From Styela clava (lineage: Eukaryota; Chordata; Ascidiacea; Stolidobranchia; Styelidae), in assembly GCF_964204865.1 (NCBI RefSeq), contig NC_135252.1, positions 10,871,383-10,935,382 of the forward strand: a stretch of 64,000 bases of DNA. The letters run 5' to 3'. Under the pieces are notes generated by a model. It was not told the DNA's origin. It searched no databases and saw only the letters and a list, made by a program, of their open reading frames with translations. A program made the translations under genes and the position numbers. Shown here piece after piece: positions 1 through 11,473 of the stretch. The first letter of the stretch is position 1. The number at the start of each line of letters is the position of its first letter.

Positions 1-38
1 GATATGCGCAATGCGAAACGCCAAACATTCATTAAATT

Positions 39-168
39 CCGTATTATTATTGTTTTGTTCAATCACGGACCCGTGTACATGTGATGAGTGCTTTTTCCGA
101 TGCCGTATTATTATTATCATTTGTTCAATTACGGACCTGTGTATGTGTAAGTAGTGATTTCCCCGATG
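39..168. repeat. Tandem duplication, about 64-bp unit, two copies
   Basis: Two adjacent diverged copies start at 39 and at 103. Both contain CCGTATTATTATT, then TTGTTCAAT-ACGGACC, GTGT and CCGATG in the same order. Nothing suggests coding; this is a local segmental duplication. Confidence 0.75.
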
Positions 169-507
169 ATTGTTTCATCTTCATGTGTGGCGTGCACTTG
201 CACAGAATTTACCTACAGTTTTGATTTGATTTGTGTAGTCTTGAATATCTTTCTTATATGTGGTCCAATCAACGTTGGCCTAGGTTTGTGTTTTTTTGTT
301 AAATTCTTTGCGCGAGTGGCGGTGATCGAGCTGCGAGCGCGTGATTATCTCTCGTGTATAAAACTTTTTCGAAGGTCTTTCCATATCTCCAGAATTTTCT
401 TATTCTTAAGTGGTTTGTATTTTTTAAATCATTTAGGCACAGATGAATCCAAAGACACTAGGTCGTATCCTCGTTTTCTATCCACTCCAGAAAACTATGT
501 AATAGCC

Positions 508-783
508 CTGTGATTATCTCGAATCCCAAGCGGGGTTTATTATGTGCGAGAGAATTGCTGGACTCCTCTCCTTGGTAGGGTGGTTCATTTAACCACTTGT
601 CCGTTGCGGCTTTCTTCACCATCAAGTCCATGCATCTGAAAACGAATAACTGACAACTAATCCATAGCCGACATGGACTGGTAACCGGACACAAATGGCT
701 TGGTTCACCATATGATTAAGCCGTTTTATTGTTTTCCTCTCCCCGGGATAAATAATAAATATGTAAACACTATCCTAAGAATA
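508..783 (+). mobile_element. tRNA-derived SINE, 5'-truncated copy
   Basis: This copy belongs to the SINE family whose full-length members are at 23636-23982 and 4478-4820. It starts around the tRNA B box (CTCGAATCCC) and keeps the body (ATGTGCGAGAG-ATTGCTGGACTCCTC, GGGTGGTTCA, CCATATGATTAAGCCG) and the 3' end (CCCGGGATAAATA, tail ACTATCCTAAG). The A-box half is missing. The open frames over it are accidental. Confidence 0.85.
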
Positions 784-1133
784 AACTTTCTGTTCTATAG
801 AGAGGTGAAGGTACAACCAGTGATTAGTAATATGAGATGAATTGAAATAAGCAACTCTCCGTTTGTTTTTAATGTATTTGAAATGGGCAATCAAATTCGA
901 AGCATAAAGAAGGGATATTTTAATAGGTCTTATCAGATAAGCTAATCTCATTACGAAGAGTTATATGTAATTCTGTGCCCAAAAACCCGAAATGAGTGGC
1001 CGTACACATGGTTCAGACATTTATAGCAAGTACCTATATATACAAATTATGTACAATTCCAATATTGAAGAAAAACGAGGCTGAAAAAAATTACCACATG
1101 GATTATACAGTTGAAACATAACAAGATTAATTG

Positions 1134-1365
1134 GGCATGATGAATTTAGTCCAATACACTGAACAAAAGAAACATGAGAAGGCAATATCTAAAAATATAG
1201 ATGACTGCAGGGAACAGATTACAGGCCTCAATTTCAAAAAAATTCTCAACCTTATTTGAGCATGATGAATTTGGTTCAATATACAGAACAAAACAAACAT
1301 TATGAGGAGGCAATATCAAAAAATATTGATGACCGCAGGGAACAGATTACAGGCCTCAATTTAAA
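1134..1365. repeat. Tandem duplication, about 126-bp unit, two copies
   Basis: Two copies begin with GCATGATGAATTT at 1134 and at 1260, and both end in GGAACAGATTACAGGCCTCA followed by A-rich sequence. They are about 85-90% alike by eye. They lie downstream of the UBAN-protein gene, beyond its likely poly(A) site, and show no coding. Confidence 0.85.
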
Positions 1366-1929
1366 AAAAAAATTTGCATAGATGAGATGTCTCGTAGATG
1401 CAAAGTGATGCAATGCATATAATGCTCCTTGACCTGGAACATGAGCATGTATCAATAAAGACAATAAATTTGTAACACATTTTCAAAAACTTATCAGAGT
1501 ATCACAGAATTTTTTAGAAGGACTGAAAAAAGTTGTGATGTTTGTTATGAAAATACATTTCATCAATATGATTAGATACATTATTACTGTGCTACAGAAC
1601 AAAACAAAGCTTATAGCATGAATATTCATTTTTGCAAATTTCAATGTTCAAGAATTATTTTGCACAGGTAATTCGAACATCTATTCTTGACTACCTCTAA
1701 TTATATAAAACATGAGACATCAGCTAATCTTGTAGCTTCAGATAGTTAAAGAATCTTTGTGATGTAAAAAATGAAAAAAAATGGGACAGGTTCATATAAA
1801 CTTATAAAATTAACATGATTCAAAAATTAACGTGGTTATTTTAGCATTAAAAGTGCTTTAACAAAGATGCTGCCTGAAGTTGGCCATAGATAAAAAAGGA
1901 GTATTTTATTTTTCGTTAAAATGATTTCA
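1366..1929. other. AT-rich intergenic sequence, nothing recognised
   Basis: No convincing exon, RNA gene or bounded repeat is visible here. It lies past the presumed 3' end of the minus-strand gene at 2374-4167. Confidence 0.5.
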
Positions 1930-1935
1930 TTTATT
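1930..1935 (-). terminator. Candidate poly(A) signal of the UBAN-protein gene
   Basis: TTTATT on the plus strand reads AATAAA on the minus strand, about 440 nt below the stop codon at 2374. The intervening 3' UTR has no coding. The choice among AT-rich hexamers is uncertain. Confidence 0.4.
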
Positions 1936-2373
1936 AAAATAAGAATATAAAAAAGTTTTTGAGTAAAAGGTTCATTACATTACCAATACAATTAAGAAAC
2001 CGGTAAGAGATATTCAAAAGAAGTTATACATTGGAATTGTTAGTTCAATTTAGATGCCTTTCTCCTTATAGAGTGGTGATTTGCTACTATTCACAATTTT
2101 TCCATAAACAATAAACTTTAATGAAGCACAATTAAAAATAATCGCATTTAATCTCAACCATACTGATGCCAACGTTTAATCTTTGGGAAATCTCCCTTAT
2201 CATAAATAGCTATTAATAAATTGCTGTGTAGTTCAACCAATAAAATTATAAAAATATAAGAACCTTCAATACACATTTGAAATTTCCGGGCATACGTATG
2301 CAACCTGCAAATCCCCAAGAGTATATGTAAGGTAAAAATGAAAAAGTCTTTTAAAAAATACCATAGCATCTAT

Positions 2374-4167
2374 CTATCTTGGCGTTTGTCTGTTTTGTGT
2401 GTTATTGGGAGATGGACCAGTGCCTTGTTGCATCTGCCTGGCATTGGTCTGGCTACCATAAACGTTTGGGTAACCAACCATTTGGTCATTTGGTGGGAAG
2501 TTTGGTGGTGGTGACATATAATAAGGGGGTTGGTCTGTCGGAGGTGACTGATGATAATACGTTGGCTGACCTCTTGGAGGGATTGTATTCGGACCATAAC
2601 CTGGATAGGACTGACTGGCATGATATATTGGCATGCCTGAGTTGGGAATAGTCCCATGTGAAGGGTGTGTGATTTGGCTAGGGCGCATTTGATTATAGTC
2701 TATAACTTGGTGGCTGTGTCCAGCATTTGGCAGACTTGGTGGAACAGACTCCAGAGAAGTGGCAGAATTTTGATGATGAATACGATTGGACTGATGCACC
2801 CCAGATGGCGGGGGTGATCGGAGGGTGGCTTCATATGTTGGATTCTGTCCAGGTACAGTGCTGGAACGATTACCTAATTCTAATCTCATATTTTCATTTT
2901 CTCTTCTCAAACGTTCCTTCTCTTCTATGATTCTTTGCTTTTCCTCTCGCTCAGCAAAATAGTCATCTTGAAAAGCTTTAATCTGTTCCTCATACAAACT
3001 ATTCTCCCCAGATTTGGTATCATTTTGAAAGGTGTCAAGCTGAGATTTCAAGGTATTATTTATAATTTCCAATTCAGATATATATTTTTCTTTCTCCTGA
3101 ATGCCTTGACGAAGACAATGAAGTTCATGAGTCTGGGCTTGTAAATGTTCATTTGATATTATTAATGATCTTGCAGCATCTCTTTCTTTTTGTATATCAG
3201 AAATATTTATCATCATTTTTTGCATTTTCGCTTCCTGCTCAAGAATATGATCTTCTTTTTCAGATAATTTGTGTTCCAAATCTCTACATTTATCTTTAAA
3301 CTCTACCACCAAATTTTTGTAATGCTCAAATTTCTCCATATCATACCCTTCAGCAGGACTTTGATATTCTTGGGTACTTGTAGAAGGTTGAACAGATACG
3401 AAGCTTCGAGATTCTTGATTTTTAACTCTGAGCATTAATTGTAATTTGTCTCGTTCTTCAACAATAGCCTGCATTTGCTCTGTAAGCTTCCTAGTGTTTT
3501 CTTCAAGAAACTCATTTTTCTTTTCAAATTCCTGTGCTTTCGTTTGATTTTTTATGACTAATTCATAATATTGAGATAAGTAGTGTTTCAACTCCAAAAT
3601 ATATTTAGCTTTTTCTTTGCAAGATTCACATTCTTTTTTGTTTTCAGTTTCAGAAATATTTTCGCCAGAACCAGACTGGCAAATCTCTTGCTGTTGTTCG
3701 AAAGTCTTTTCTCTTTCGGAAACCAACCCTGAAGTATTATTCAGCACCATCAATTCATTCTCCAATCTTTGTCTCTCTTTTTCTGCTGATTCAAATTGCC
3801 TAAATAACTGTGCATTTGTACAAGATAATATATTGTTTTTTTGTTTTAGTTTTGAAACTTCTTCGACTTTCTGCAAAAGATTGGATTGGCCAGACGAGGT
3901 CATTCCCTGCTTTAGGGCTTTTATCTGATTTTCATAATCGGCAATAAGATTTTTGACTTCTGTCATTTCAAACACATCTTGCTCTTCCAATTTCATTCGT
4001 AACTGTTCATTTTCTGAGACAACTTCATCTAGTTTTGAATTCGCAACTTGCAAATCTATCCTCAAATCAGCCATAGCAGTCTCTAAATCCTGTGGCTTCT
4101 CAGCAGAAGAAGTGACAGGATTATCCAATGTTATAGACATTGCAGAATTCTCATCAAGTCCTTCCAT
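2374..4167 (-). CDS. UBAN-domain coiled-coil protein, TNIP/ABIN-like
   Basis: One open exon encodes 597 aa. Residues about 25-430 are almost continuous coiled coil rich in E, K, Q and L. Residues about 393-431 match the UBAN ubiquitin-binding signature of NEMO, optineurin and ABIN proteins: an IKAFQDDYFAER segment followed by EEKERLRREN, i.e. the DF-x-x-ER...EK-x-x-L pattern. After that comes a Pro/Tyr/Gln-rich tail (about 450-597) with PPP and YYMSPPP stretches, as in TNIP1/ABIN-1. No C-terminal zinc finger follows, which argues against NEMO and optineurin. Family members bind Met1/Lys63 polyubiquitin and restrain or transmit NF-kB signalling; that role here is inferred from the family. The start is the first Met of the frame and lies about 12 nt inside a possible acceptor (ATATATTAG on the minus strand). 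A 1.8-kb exon is long compared with the neighbouring genes. Orthology to a particular TNIP is not settled. Confidence 0.75.
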   Translation of the reverse strand: MEGLDENSAMSITLDNPVTSSAEKPQDLETAMADLRIDLQVANSKLDEVVSENEQLRMKLEEQDVFEMTEVKNLIADYENQIKALKQGMTSSGQSNLLQKVEEVSKLKQKNNILSCTNAQLFRQFESAEKERQRLENELMVLNNTSGLVSEREKTFEQQQEICQSGSGENISETENKKECESCKEKAKYILELKHYLSQYYELVIKNQTKAQEFEKKNEFLEENTRKLTEQMQAIVEERDKLQLMLRVKNQESRSFVSVQPSTSTQEYQSPAEGYDMEKFEHYKNLVVEFKDKCRDLEHKLSEKEDHILEQEAKMQKMMINISDIQKERDAARSLIISNEHLQAQTHELHCLRQGIQEKEKYISELEIINNTLKSQLDTFQNDTKSGENSLYEEQIKAFQDDYFAEREEKQRIIEEKERLRRENENMRLELGNRSSTVPGQNPTYEATLRSPPPSGVHQSNRIHHQNSATSLESVPPSLPNAGHSHQVIDYNQMRPSQITHPSHGTIPNSGMPIYHASQSYPGYGPNTIPPRGQPTYYHQSPPTDQPPYYMSPPPNFPPNDQMVGYPNVYGSQTNARQMQQGTGPSPNNTQNRQTPR

Positions 4168-4477
4168 ATTACCACCTAATATATCTCAAGCATTACAAAT
4201 TCAAACTGAAACGCTTAAAATCAATTGCTAAAAACTACCTGAAAAATGGAAACAACAGTGTTATTAGCATACAGCAGCATTACTGCATTCTGGCTTATAG
4301 AACTTTCTACAATAAAATTTATTACTTGTTTCGAGAAAATTCCGATTATTGAATTAATAATTGCTTGCAATTGATTGAACCAGAAAACATATCGAAGTCC
4401 TCAAATCTCCGTATACAGGTATATAGACTACTGGTATACTTATTTATGAAGACAAACATGCTGCAACACAGCAACAT

Positions 4478-4820
4478 GGATAGGATAAGATAGGATTTAC
4501 ATATTTATCCCGGGAGAGAGGAAAGCCGATAAGACAGCTTATCCATATGGCGAACCACGGCCTCTCGTCCGGTTACCATCCCAAGTCGGGTATGGGATTA
4601 GTTATATTGTTTGTTTTCGGAAGCATGGTCTTGGTGGTGAAGGAAGCCGTAACCTACCAGCGGTTACGTGCACCACCCAACGACGGCGAGGAGTCCAGCA
4701 ATCCTCTCGCACATAACCATCCCTGCATGGGATTCGAACCTGCGAACCCACGCAGAGTAATTAGAGGTGCGGTGGCGAGCGTATTCCTAACGCCTAGCCC
4801 GTTGAACCACACCGCCGCGC
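4478..4820 (-). mobile_element. tRNA-derived SINE, near full-length
   Basis: Read on the minus strand, it starts GCGCGGCGGTGTGG, has an A box (TGGTTCAACGGGCT) and a B box (GGTTCGAATCCC) about 60 nt apart, then a body ending CCCGGGATAAATATGTAAAT and a short TATCC-rich tail. The long spacing between boxes and the AGCGT/ACGCT-type anticodon arm in the sister copy suggest a class II (Ser- or Leu-like) tRNA ancestor. It lies just upstream of the UBAN-protein gene. Open frames on both strands over it are not genes. Confidence 0.9.
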
Positions 4821-5087
4821 AATGACATTCCATAACGCTGTAATGCAGTAATGTGAAGCAAATATCTGAATATGCCAATACAGTATTAGGCATATAAATA
4901 CCATGTGACTATAAAGTTTATAGTCACTTTGTAAATACCAATGTCAACAAAAACTAGAATTGCAGAGTTTTAACTTCACGATTGCAGAAAAAATCCCACT
5001 GACATTAGCACTTGGGATTTTTAAAATAAGACCATTTATTTCAATCTCTTCCATGAAAAAATGAAGAATGACTACGCACAAGACACT

Positions 5088-5402
5088 GCTCCGCTGATTA
5101 CCCTACGAGGATTCGAATCCCATGTAGGGATAAATATAGGTGATACGAGATAGGATTGCTGGACTCCTCGTTGCCGTAGGGTGGTTCACGAAACTACTGA
5201 CAGACTGGTCGATTATGGATTCCTCCACCATCAAGTTCAGGTACTGAAGTATCTAAAACAAATAACTGGCTAACTAATTCTGTAATCACATACCCCACAT
5301 GGGGATGGACTGGTACCGGCGAGAGGCCGTGGTTCTTCATATGATTAAGCCATCATATGAGCTTTCCCCTCCACCCCAGGATAAATTTGTAAATCCTAAT
5401 CC
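5088..5402 (+). mobile_element. tRNA-derived SINE, 5'-truncated copy
   Basis: It starts just 5' of the B box (GGATTCGAATCCC near 5110) and keeps the rest of the family body: GGATTGCTGGACTCCTCG, GGGTGGTTCACG, GAGAGGCCGTGGTTC and a CCCAGGATAAAT end with an AATCCTAATCCTAA tail. Confidence 0.88.
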
Positions 5403-5566
5403 TAAAATGGCAGCATGGGTAGATTCACTTTGGCAGTTGCAACATGAAGTATAAATGAAAAAACATGAGATACTTTTTAATCCTATGATCTGATATGCCC
5501 ATGTCATTATTAAGGGCAGGGAATAATATAAGGAAAAAAAAATAAGCAATGACTGTATGAAGTGAT

Positions 5567-5755
5567 ATATACCGGTACGGTAGGCTACAACACACAATTT
5601 TTTCCCAATTTTCTGTGTGTTCATTGTTTGTGCTTTGTATATGATTTTTTTTTACGGGAAAATCAAAATATACTTACCGTACCGGTACCCGGTACCGTAT
5701 TCCATATACATGGCATTCCTGGTTCTTTAAACCCTGACAAGTATACCGGTACATT
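5567..5755. repeat. Cluster of ACCGGTAC motifs with an inverted repeat
   Basis: ATACCGGTACGGTA near 5568 is the inverse of TACCGTACCGGTA near 5677, and further GGTACC/ACCGGTAC palindromes follow to about 5755. It could be a decayed foldback element; no target duplication was found. Confidence 0.45.
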
Positions 5756-5979
5756 TCACTGTCTTCACCTCACAAATATCCCCTAAACTTGAACAAAGTT
5801 CAAAATAAGTATAAAAATCATATAAATTCCTATAAAATAAGCCCTCAGACTGAGTTAGAGGGTTCGTCAACAACGATGAATAACCGACCGCTGTCAGAGC
5901 TGTGTACTGGCCGTTAGTCGTTGGTACTGGCTTACGGGGCTGCCACTTTGTCCGACAAATAACATCTAGAATAGATCAA

Positions 5980-6825
5980 GGGTCTCCAACACGCGGCCCG
6001 TAAAGCATTTTGAGATTTTACCAGAAAAAACTAAAATAGTATGATGTTAACTATGAGTTTTATCGTGTTATTTAACATCAAGAGAAGAGTCCGGTACAAC
6101 AAACTGTTAAAAGTAAAATAAAAATTCCCCTCGTTATTCCACTTCACCACGTTCATATTTTATTCTTTCGTAATAATTAAATCGTAAATTCAATCATTTC
6201 ATTTTGCGTTTTTATCATGACGAAATAAACATGTTTTGGTCAGATCATTGAAGTGTGCAGTTGTGAATCATTAATCATATGTGCATTTGCGGCAAAACTA
6301 GATTATTATAAACTTATGGATCTTTACGCAGGGAAAAATACCATGTTTATACTGGAACAATTCGTCACGATAAGGTATCGCAAATAAAATTTTCACTGAT
6401 GAAACAGAGAAATTCCCCAGAGATAAACAAAACTTGTGAAGATTCGATGAAAGTAAGCTTTGCCATAAGTGAGATGATTGCGAAATCGTCGCGTCCTTTC
6501 GTTGAGGGAAGCTTAAAGAGTGTATGTTGAAGGCTTGTGAAATAATTTTTCAACAATGAGAGTTAACAAATCAGCCTTTCGCACACGACTAACGGACGAG
6601 AGTTTGTTGTATGCTGTACAAAGACAAGCAAACCAACGCAAGTAAACAAATATGTTTCATGTCTCGCTTGGTGTAAGATTCAAGAGTAGTTTCAACAAAT
6701 ATATTCAGATTTACTTTGTTAATTTTTGTATAACAATTTTGCATATAATTTGTTAGTTTGCGGCCCGCGTCGTCAATGAATTTTAAAAAGTGGCCCGCGA
6801 CATGCTTTGACTTGGAGCGTTCCTA
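5980..6825. mobile_element. Degenerate non-autonomous hAT-like element
   Basis: The left end has GGGTCTCCAACACGCGGCCCG and the right end has GTGGCCCGCGACATGC then CTTGGAGCG, the usual subterminal GGCCCG composition of hAT MITEs in inverted orientation. The terminal repeats are only partly alike and I found no matching 8-bp target duplication, so boundaries are approximate. Confidence 0.5.
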
Positions 6826-8394
6826 ATTCGAACTTTTTGAGTATTCGATTTGGACGGCATCTGATGCTTTATTTTGGAGTAGTGGCCTCATTAAACTTCG
6901 GATATACATGCAGGTAGAGGTTTATTGTTGATAAATAACTTTCATTTATATTTCTAGAGTTTAATTTATTATTTGTTCACATTTGTATTTCTTTTATGCT
7001 GATGATGAAGCCGCACACGATAACGAAGAAATAATTGATGGCTAGATAGGAAAAGGGAGGTCAAAATCAGGTTTGAAGCTTATTTCGGAAGCAGATTGTC
7101 TGCTGAATCATTGTTCGAAGTTGCTTTGAAGTCTAAGTTTGCTATAGAGTAAGTAGGTATATATATATTGCGTAGGTTTTCAACAATTTAACCAATTCAG
7201 AATACAAGCACTGTTTCACTGTTTAATAAAAAAAAAAAAATTTTCCTATCTCGGGCCATTTTTTGAAAAGAACAGGAACTGCTTTAATGCTTAAAAAAGG
7301 TCCAATCCGAGAAATAAAATCTTGTTGCAATGATGATGATAGTCTTGTTATGGTATCAATGGGAATGTGTTTCGAATTTATATAAAAATTAAAACAAATC
7401 TGAACCTGAATATCTTTTCATCTTAGTGGGGCAAAAATCAGACTTTGGTATTCAGATAGTGGGATAAATCTTGAATGATTTATTTTTTCTGTGAATAAGG
7501 TTTAAGCTACTGCCTGTCGACATCAGTATTTTTTTAGTAAAGACCCTACACCAGGGGACGAATAAAAGAGTTACACGGCAATAAAACATTCTCAGATATT
7601 CTTTGAAGTTACAGATCTGTTTTTGCATCGTATTGTATTTATCACGACGCGACGTTTTCAAATGACTTTTTACAACCTAAAATGATAAAATACGTGCATA
7701 TATTTTTCGTGTCTATGACAAGGCGCAGTCCTTAATTCGCTCATGACGTAGGCCTACCTGCATATAAAATTAGTAGCATTCACCAATACGACAACGTAAG
7801 CCGTAAATTAAAAAAGATAAATGAATAATTTTTTATTTGGTCAAATTTTATTATTCAAACAATGGCCAGTAAGTTTTCCCACATACACGCCTATATCATG
7901 AATATAGCCTAGACCCTAGGTCATAAACTGATTTATCTTGTGACCTGTGGGCAACAATCACAAGATAGATATGATTAGTCATGCTATTTCCTGGAAAAGG
8001 GCTATATATTTCAGTAAGACTGCAGAAGATTGGAATTATTAGTCTGTATTCATCTGTTCTTGTTTATTCGAATACCCCCCTCCCCCCTCTCTAATGGCAG
8101 GGACTTTGTCTCCGCCCATGCCAGCAAACGAAAAAGTGCAAGGAATATGCAATTTGGTGAGAAACAAATGAAGGAAGGCATAATGAAAGATTGACAATTA
8201 ACAGACGCAGTAATACCGTTCAACTGAGACGCAATAGGAAAATTGAAATGACTTATGCTCCAAGAATATATTCTGGAAGTCGGCCTGATTTATACGAAAT
8301 TCTCTGAATACATATAGACTAAGTTTTAAACAACGGTTATATTTATTTTCGCGTAAATTCTCGCTATTCCAACGAGATATTACATCTAAATCAG
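6826..8394. other. Intergenic, no gene seen
   Basis: AT-rich sequence with short accidental frames only. I see no splice-bounded coding, RNA gene or well-bounded repeat. Confidence 0.5.
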
Positions 8395-8470
8395 AGGTCA
8401 CCAAACTTTTTTGTATGGGCCAGGTATGCCTCAAACCGCAGTAGTATATATTTTCGCTCAAACTGTGTTG
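8395..8470 (+). mobile_element. Left end of a hAT-like element
   Basis: CAGAGGTCACCAAACTTTTTTGTATGGGCCAGG-type sequence (in pieces: CAGAGGTCACCAAACT, then GGGCCAGG) is a typical hAT terminus. It is preceded by ATCTAAAT, which would be the 8-bp target copy, but I did not find the matching right end. The element may run through the module at 8895-9060. Confidence 0.45.
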
Positions 8471-8894
8471 AAAACGGGCCAGACAAATATTTTTATCAAT
8501 GCAATACAATAAATTCACAAAAGTTGGAGAATCCATTCAATTCATTCAACAATATAAAATTCTACATTTCTCAAAGACTTGGATATTAAATTCTATATCG
8601 CAGAATATAGATCGAGAACATCATAGAAAAACAAATATATATACAAGATTTCTAGACAACTATCCTGACGTTAGCTCTATATGCTCATTGGTTAGCTGTT
8701 AGCAAAACATTGCTGTCATGAATATCCGCATGTAAGCAGTGACTTGTGAAATTGGAGCAGTACGCGAGAGATTACAGTACTATTAGCGCAAAATGCACGC
8801 TCGACGTTCATTTTAGCACAAGAAACGTATCCAGCAGCAATTTCGCCGAGAAAGCACGCGCCACGAGTGCATCCTTCGCAGAAATCATTGCGTA

Positions 8895-9060
8895 CCGGTA
8901 GAGAATTTTAGCCCATTTTATCACAGCTATTTCTAGACTAATTTTTGATTACTGCAATTAAACTACAACTCTTAAAAAAGCAAAATGATGATTGACTTAT
9001 TTGATTTATACCTAAATTTCCGAAACACAACCTAAAACTAATGAATAGCATTCAGAATAG
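8895..9060. repeat. Dispersed repeat module shared with the 22-23 kb hAT element
   Basis: It contains TTTTTGATTACTGCAATTAA and TAAATTTCCGAAACACAACC followed by AATGAATAGCATTC. The same string of motifs recurs at about 21965-22060 in the same orientation and at about 22400-22450 and 22770-22950 in the opposite orientation, along with a shared TACCGGTA...AGAATTT boundary. This indicates a common mobile ancestor. Confidence 0.65.
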
Positions 9061-10203
9061 TCAAGGAATGATATGTATTAGTTTCATTACTAATTTGAAA
9101 CATATACACAGTTACTACAGGGGGCGCAGGTGTAGTCACTTCCTATATACTCACAAATGTAAATATATTTGATTCTCTGAATTTCTAACTCTAAAGAATA
9201 ATGTTAATTTGAATAATGTAATCTTCACTTTGTTTTAATTTCTTCCAACAACAACATAATACCAAGACAATCTATATGTCCCATTCGTGTCTAATAAATC
9301 TTGTGTCAGTCAGGTAATCTGTTCACCGGAATTGTTCCGTAATACTCAAATCAATACTTAAAACTCGCAATCAACCCTTTTTTTATTGTTTCACATTCAG
9401 CTAGTTGATTTTTGATTGATGCAAGTAAAACAGCGATTCGATGTAATGGAGGTTGTTCAACCTGTTATGTTATGAGTGACGAATTTTTTGTTATTTCATG
9501 GTATATTTTGTGTTCTAGAAAACTATAAAATCACCAGTCATATTTATTCTACTAATTCATATCTTTGGTGAGCAACTTAAATACTGATTTTGTTGGGCCA
9601 ATCGTTTTTAGGTCGATTTTAAAAAGATGCTACACTTTGAAACTTGAAATTGTACTTGTTGTCTAAAATATTAGTATTATTTGGAACTTTTATTTTTTAA
9701 ATTTAGGTCCATGTTGGAGAGAGAAATTATATCGAGCCCAGAATTTTAGTGCTCGACAATGTGACACAACTTGAAGGACTTCTGCCTGATCAAAACGAAG
9801 AATCCGAAATCATTTATTTTGACTCTAATTAAGTTATTTTTATCAAAACCCCCGAAATTTGTTTTTATCATTGCACGTTTATAATTGTACAACTTTTAAG
9901 TTCGTAATTCAGAAACCCTATTTACCCGAAAATGTGAAATCAATATCAAGCTCATATACTCATTACATTTTAGCATTGAACGACCTATATCAAAACTGTA
10001 GAGGTTATGTGCCCTTAAAATTAAATTGCGCTCGGAATTTGCGCAACTCAACTCAAAAAATATACTATTCATATTGGAAAATAACATTCTCGCATTCTGA
10101 TTTTCGTCCAGCTCATTTCATTCTGTATTTTTTTTCTTTTGGTCCACAGCCCTCGAATATCTATCTATTCATGTTAATAAACAATCTGCAGAGCGAAATT
10201 GCA
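9061..10203. other. Intergenic, no gene seen
   Basis: AT-rich, with only accidental short frames. A further weak copy of the TTTTTGATTGATGCAA motif of the 8895-9060 module occurs near 9410. Confidence 0.45.
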
Positions 10204-11031
10204 TATCGTCACGCTAATAACCGAATTGCGTAAGTCATTTTTAGCAGTTTTGAGAAAAACGTAAAAAACTTCCTAATGATTTTGTTATGCAATTGAGAGT
10301 CAATAATTTGCCATGGTTCAATTTTTTGATCGTAGCCGGATTTAAGTTAATTTGTATGACGCAGTTAAGTGACGTCATAATGGCGCACTGTGACTTAGGC
10401 AGAAATGTGTCTATGACTTGGTGACATACGCAATTTTGCAACCTCACTGTATGCACCAGTCCTGAAAACTAAACATTCCAAAAACGAATGTAATTCTCAG
10501 TATCTACAATGTCTAATCCCCAAAATAGCTAATCAGTTTCAATTACATCATTTTTTATGTTCAAAAATATATATTTCATCAATATAACACGTTCTGCACA
10601 CCCACCGAAATAGGACTAAGATTAGATATAAAGAATAAAACAGCAATGCACCCAATATAAAATCCAACCAAGGTAAATTGGACTCGGACAGTGAATATCA
10701 CAAGTGCACATCTTCCTATACTGTAGTAAAAATTCAAATTAATACGCGCTAAGCTAGAATCCGAGATGCAAAAACTCGAAAATACTTCGCCGAGGTTATT
10801 TCGCCTTTGTGCCGTCACAATAGTACTGCGGTAACAAGGATAATTCATTATGACGAAACAATTGCACAAATGTGCATGTCATACTAAATCTCCATTTTTA
10901 TGGGTTTCGAAATTCCTAAAATAAAATCTGATTTAGCAGACAGGTGCGCAGCATTACATAAATACCTATTTTATTAAAAACTCAAAATCGCCAAAAATGA
11001 CATACGCAATTCGGTTATTAGCGTGACGATA
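10204..11031. mobile_element. 828-bp element with about 50-bp terminal inverted repeats
   Basis: The left end starts TATCGTCACGCTAATAACCG and continues AATTGCGTAAGTCATTTTTAGC. The reverse complement of the right end is the same 20 bases and then AATTGCGTATGTCATTTTTGGC, about 50 bp with roughly four mismatches. If the outer TA on each side is the target duplication, this is a Tc1/mariner-type MITE. The interior has no coding. Confidence 0.8.
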
Positions 11032-11358
11032 TATAAATTATAAGTACAGTATATATTTTATGAAATATCCAATATATATACATATTTGCAGAACTGTATT
11101 TAACGTTCACATAATTGCAGTATTCAAGTCATTGATACAAGATCTGGATTTTCTATTTCTCTCGTCAGTTTTACGTTTCAGCAACACTTTGATTCATTTT
11201 ATATGTACAGTATATAAAAATATTTATATAAATGGATATACTCTTACTTTGAGTAACTAAATTAATTAAACCGCATGCTTCAAAGTAATTACCGAACCAC
11301 ACTCTTGCATCCAATGAAATATAATACATTTAACATGATTTCATTTATAGTATAAACA

Positions 11359-11364
11359 TTTATT
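11359..11364 (-). terminator. Candidate poly(A) signal of the sulfotransferase gene
   Basis: TTTATT on the plus strand (AATAAA on the minus strand), about 110 nt beyond the stop codon at 11474. Confidence 0.5.
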
Positions 11365-11473
11365 GTACTAACTTATCTTTTTTCAATCGAGAAATTGCAT
11401 AAACTTTGTTTGAAGGCATTGCAAAATATAAAATGTTTACGATAACGACACTGTCAGTTTGGTAACTAGATAT

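Noticed and set aside
154-513. 119-codon hydrophobic frame near the window start
   Set aside because: Overlaps a tandem duplication and the start of a SINE fragment; composition looks like AT-rich chance sequence.
4547-4893. Open frames on both strands over the SINE (and again at 23569-23919)
   Set aside because: They coincide with the SINE body and recur with every copy; no protein family or splice context.
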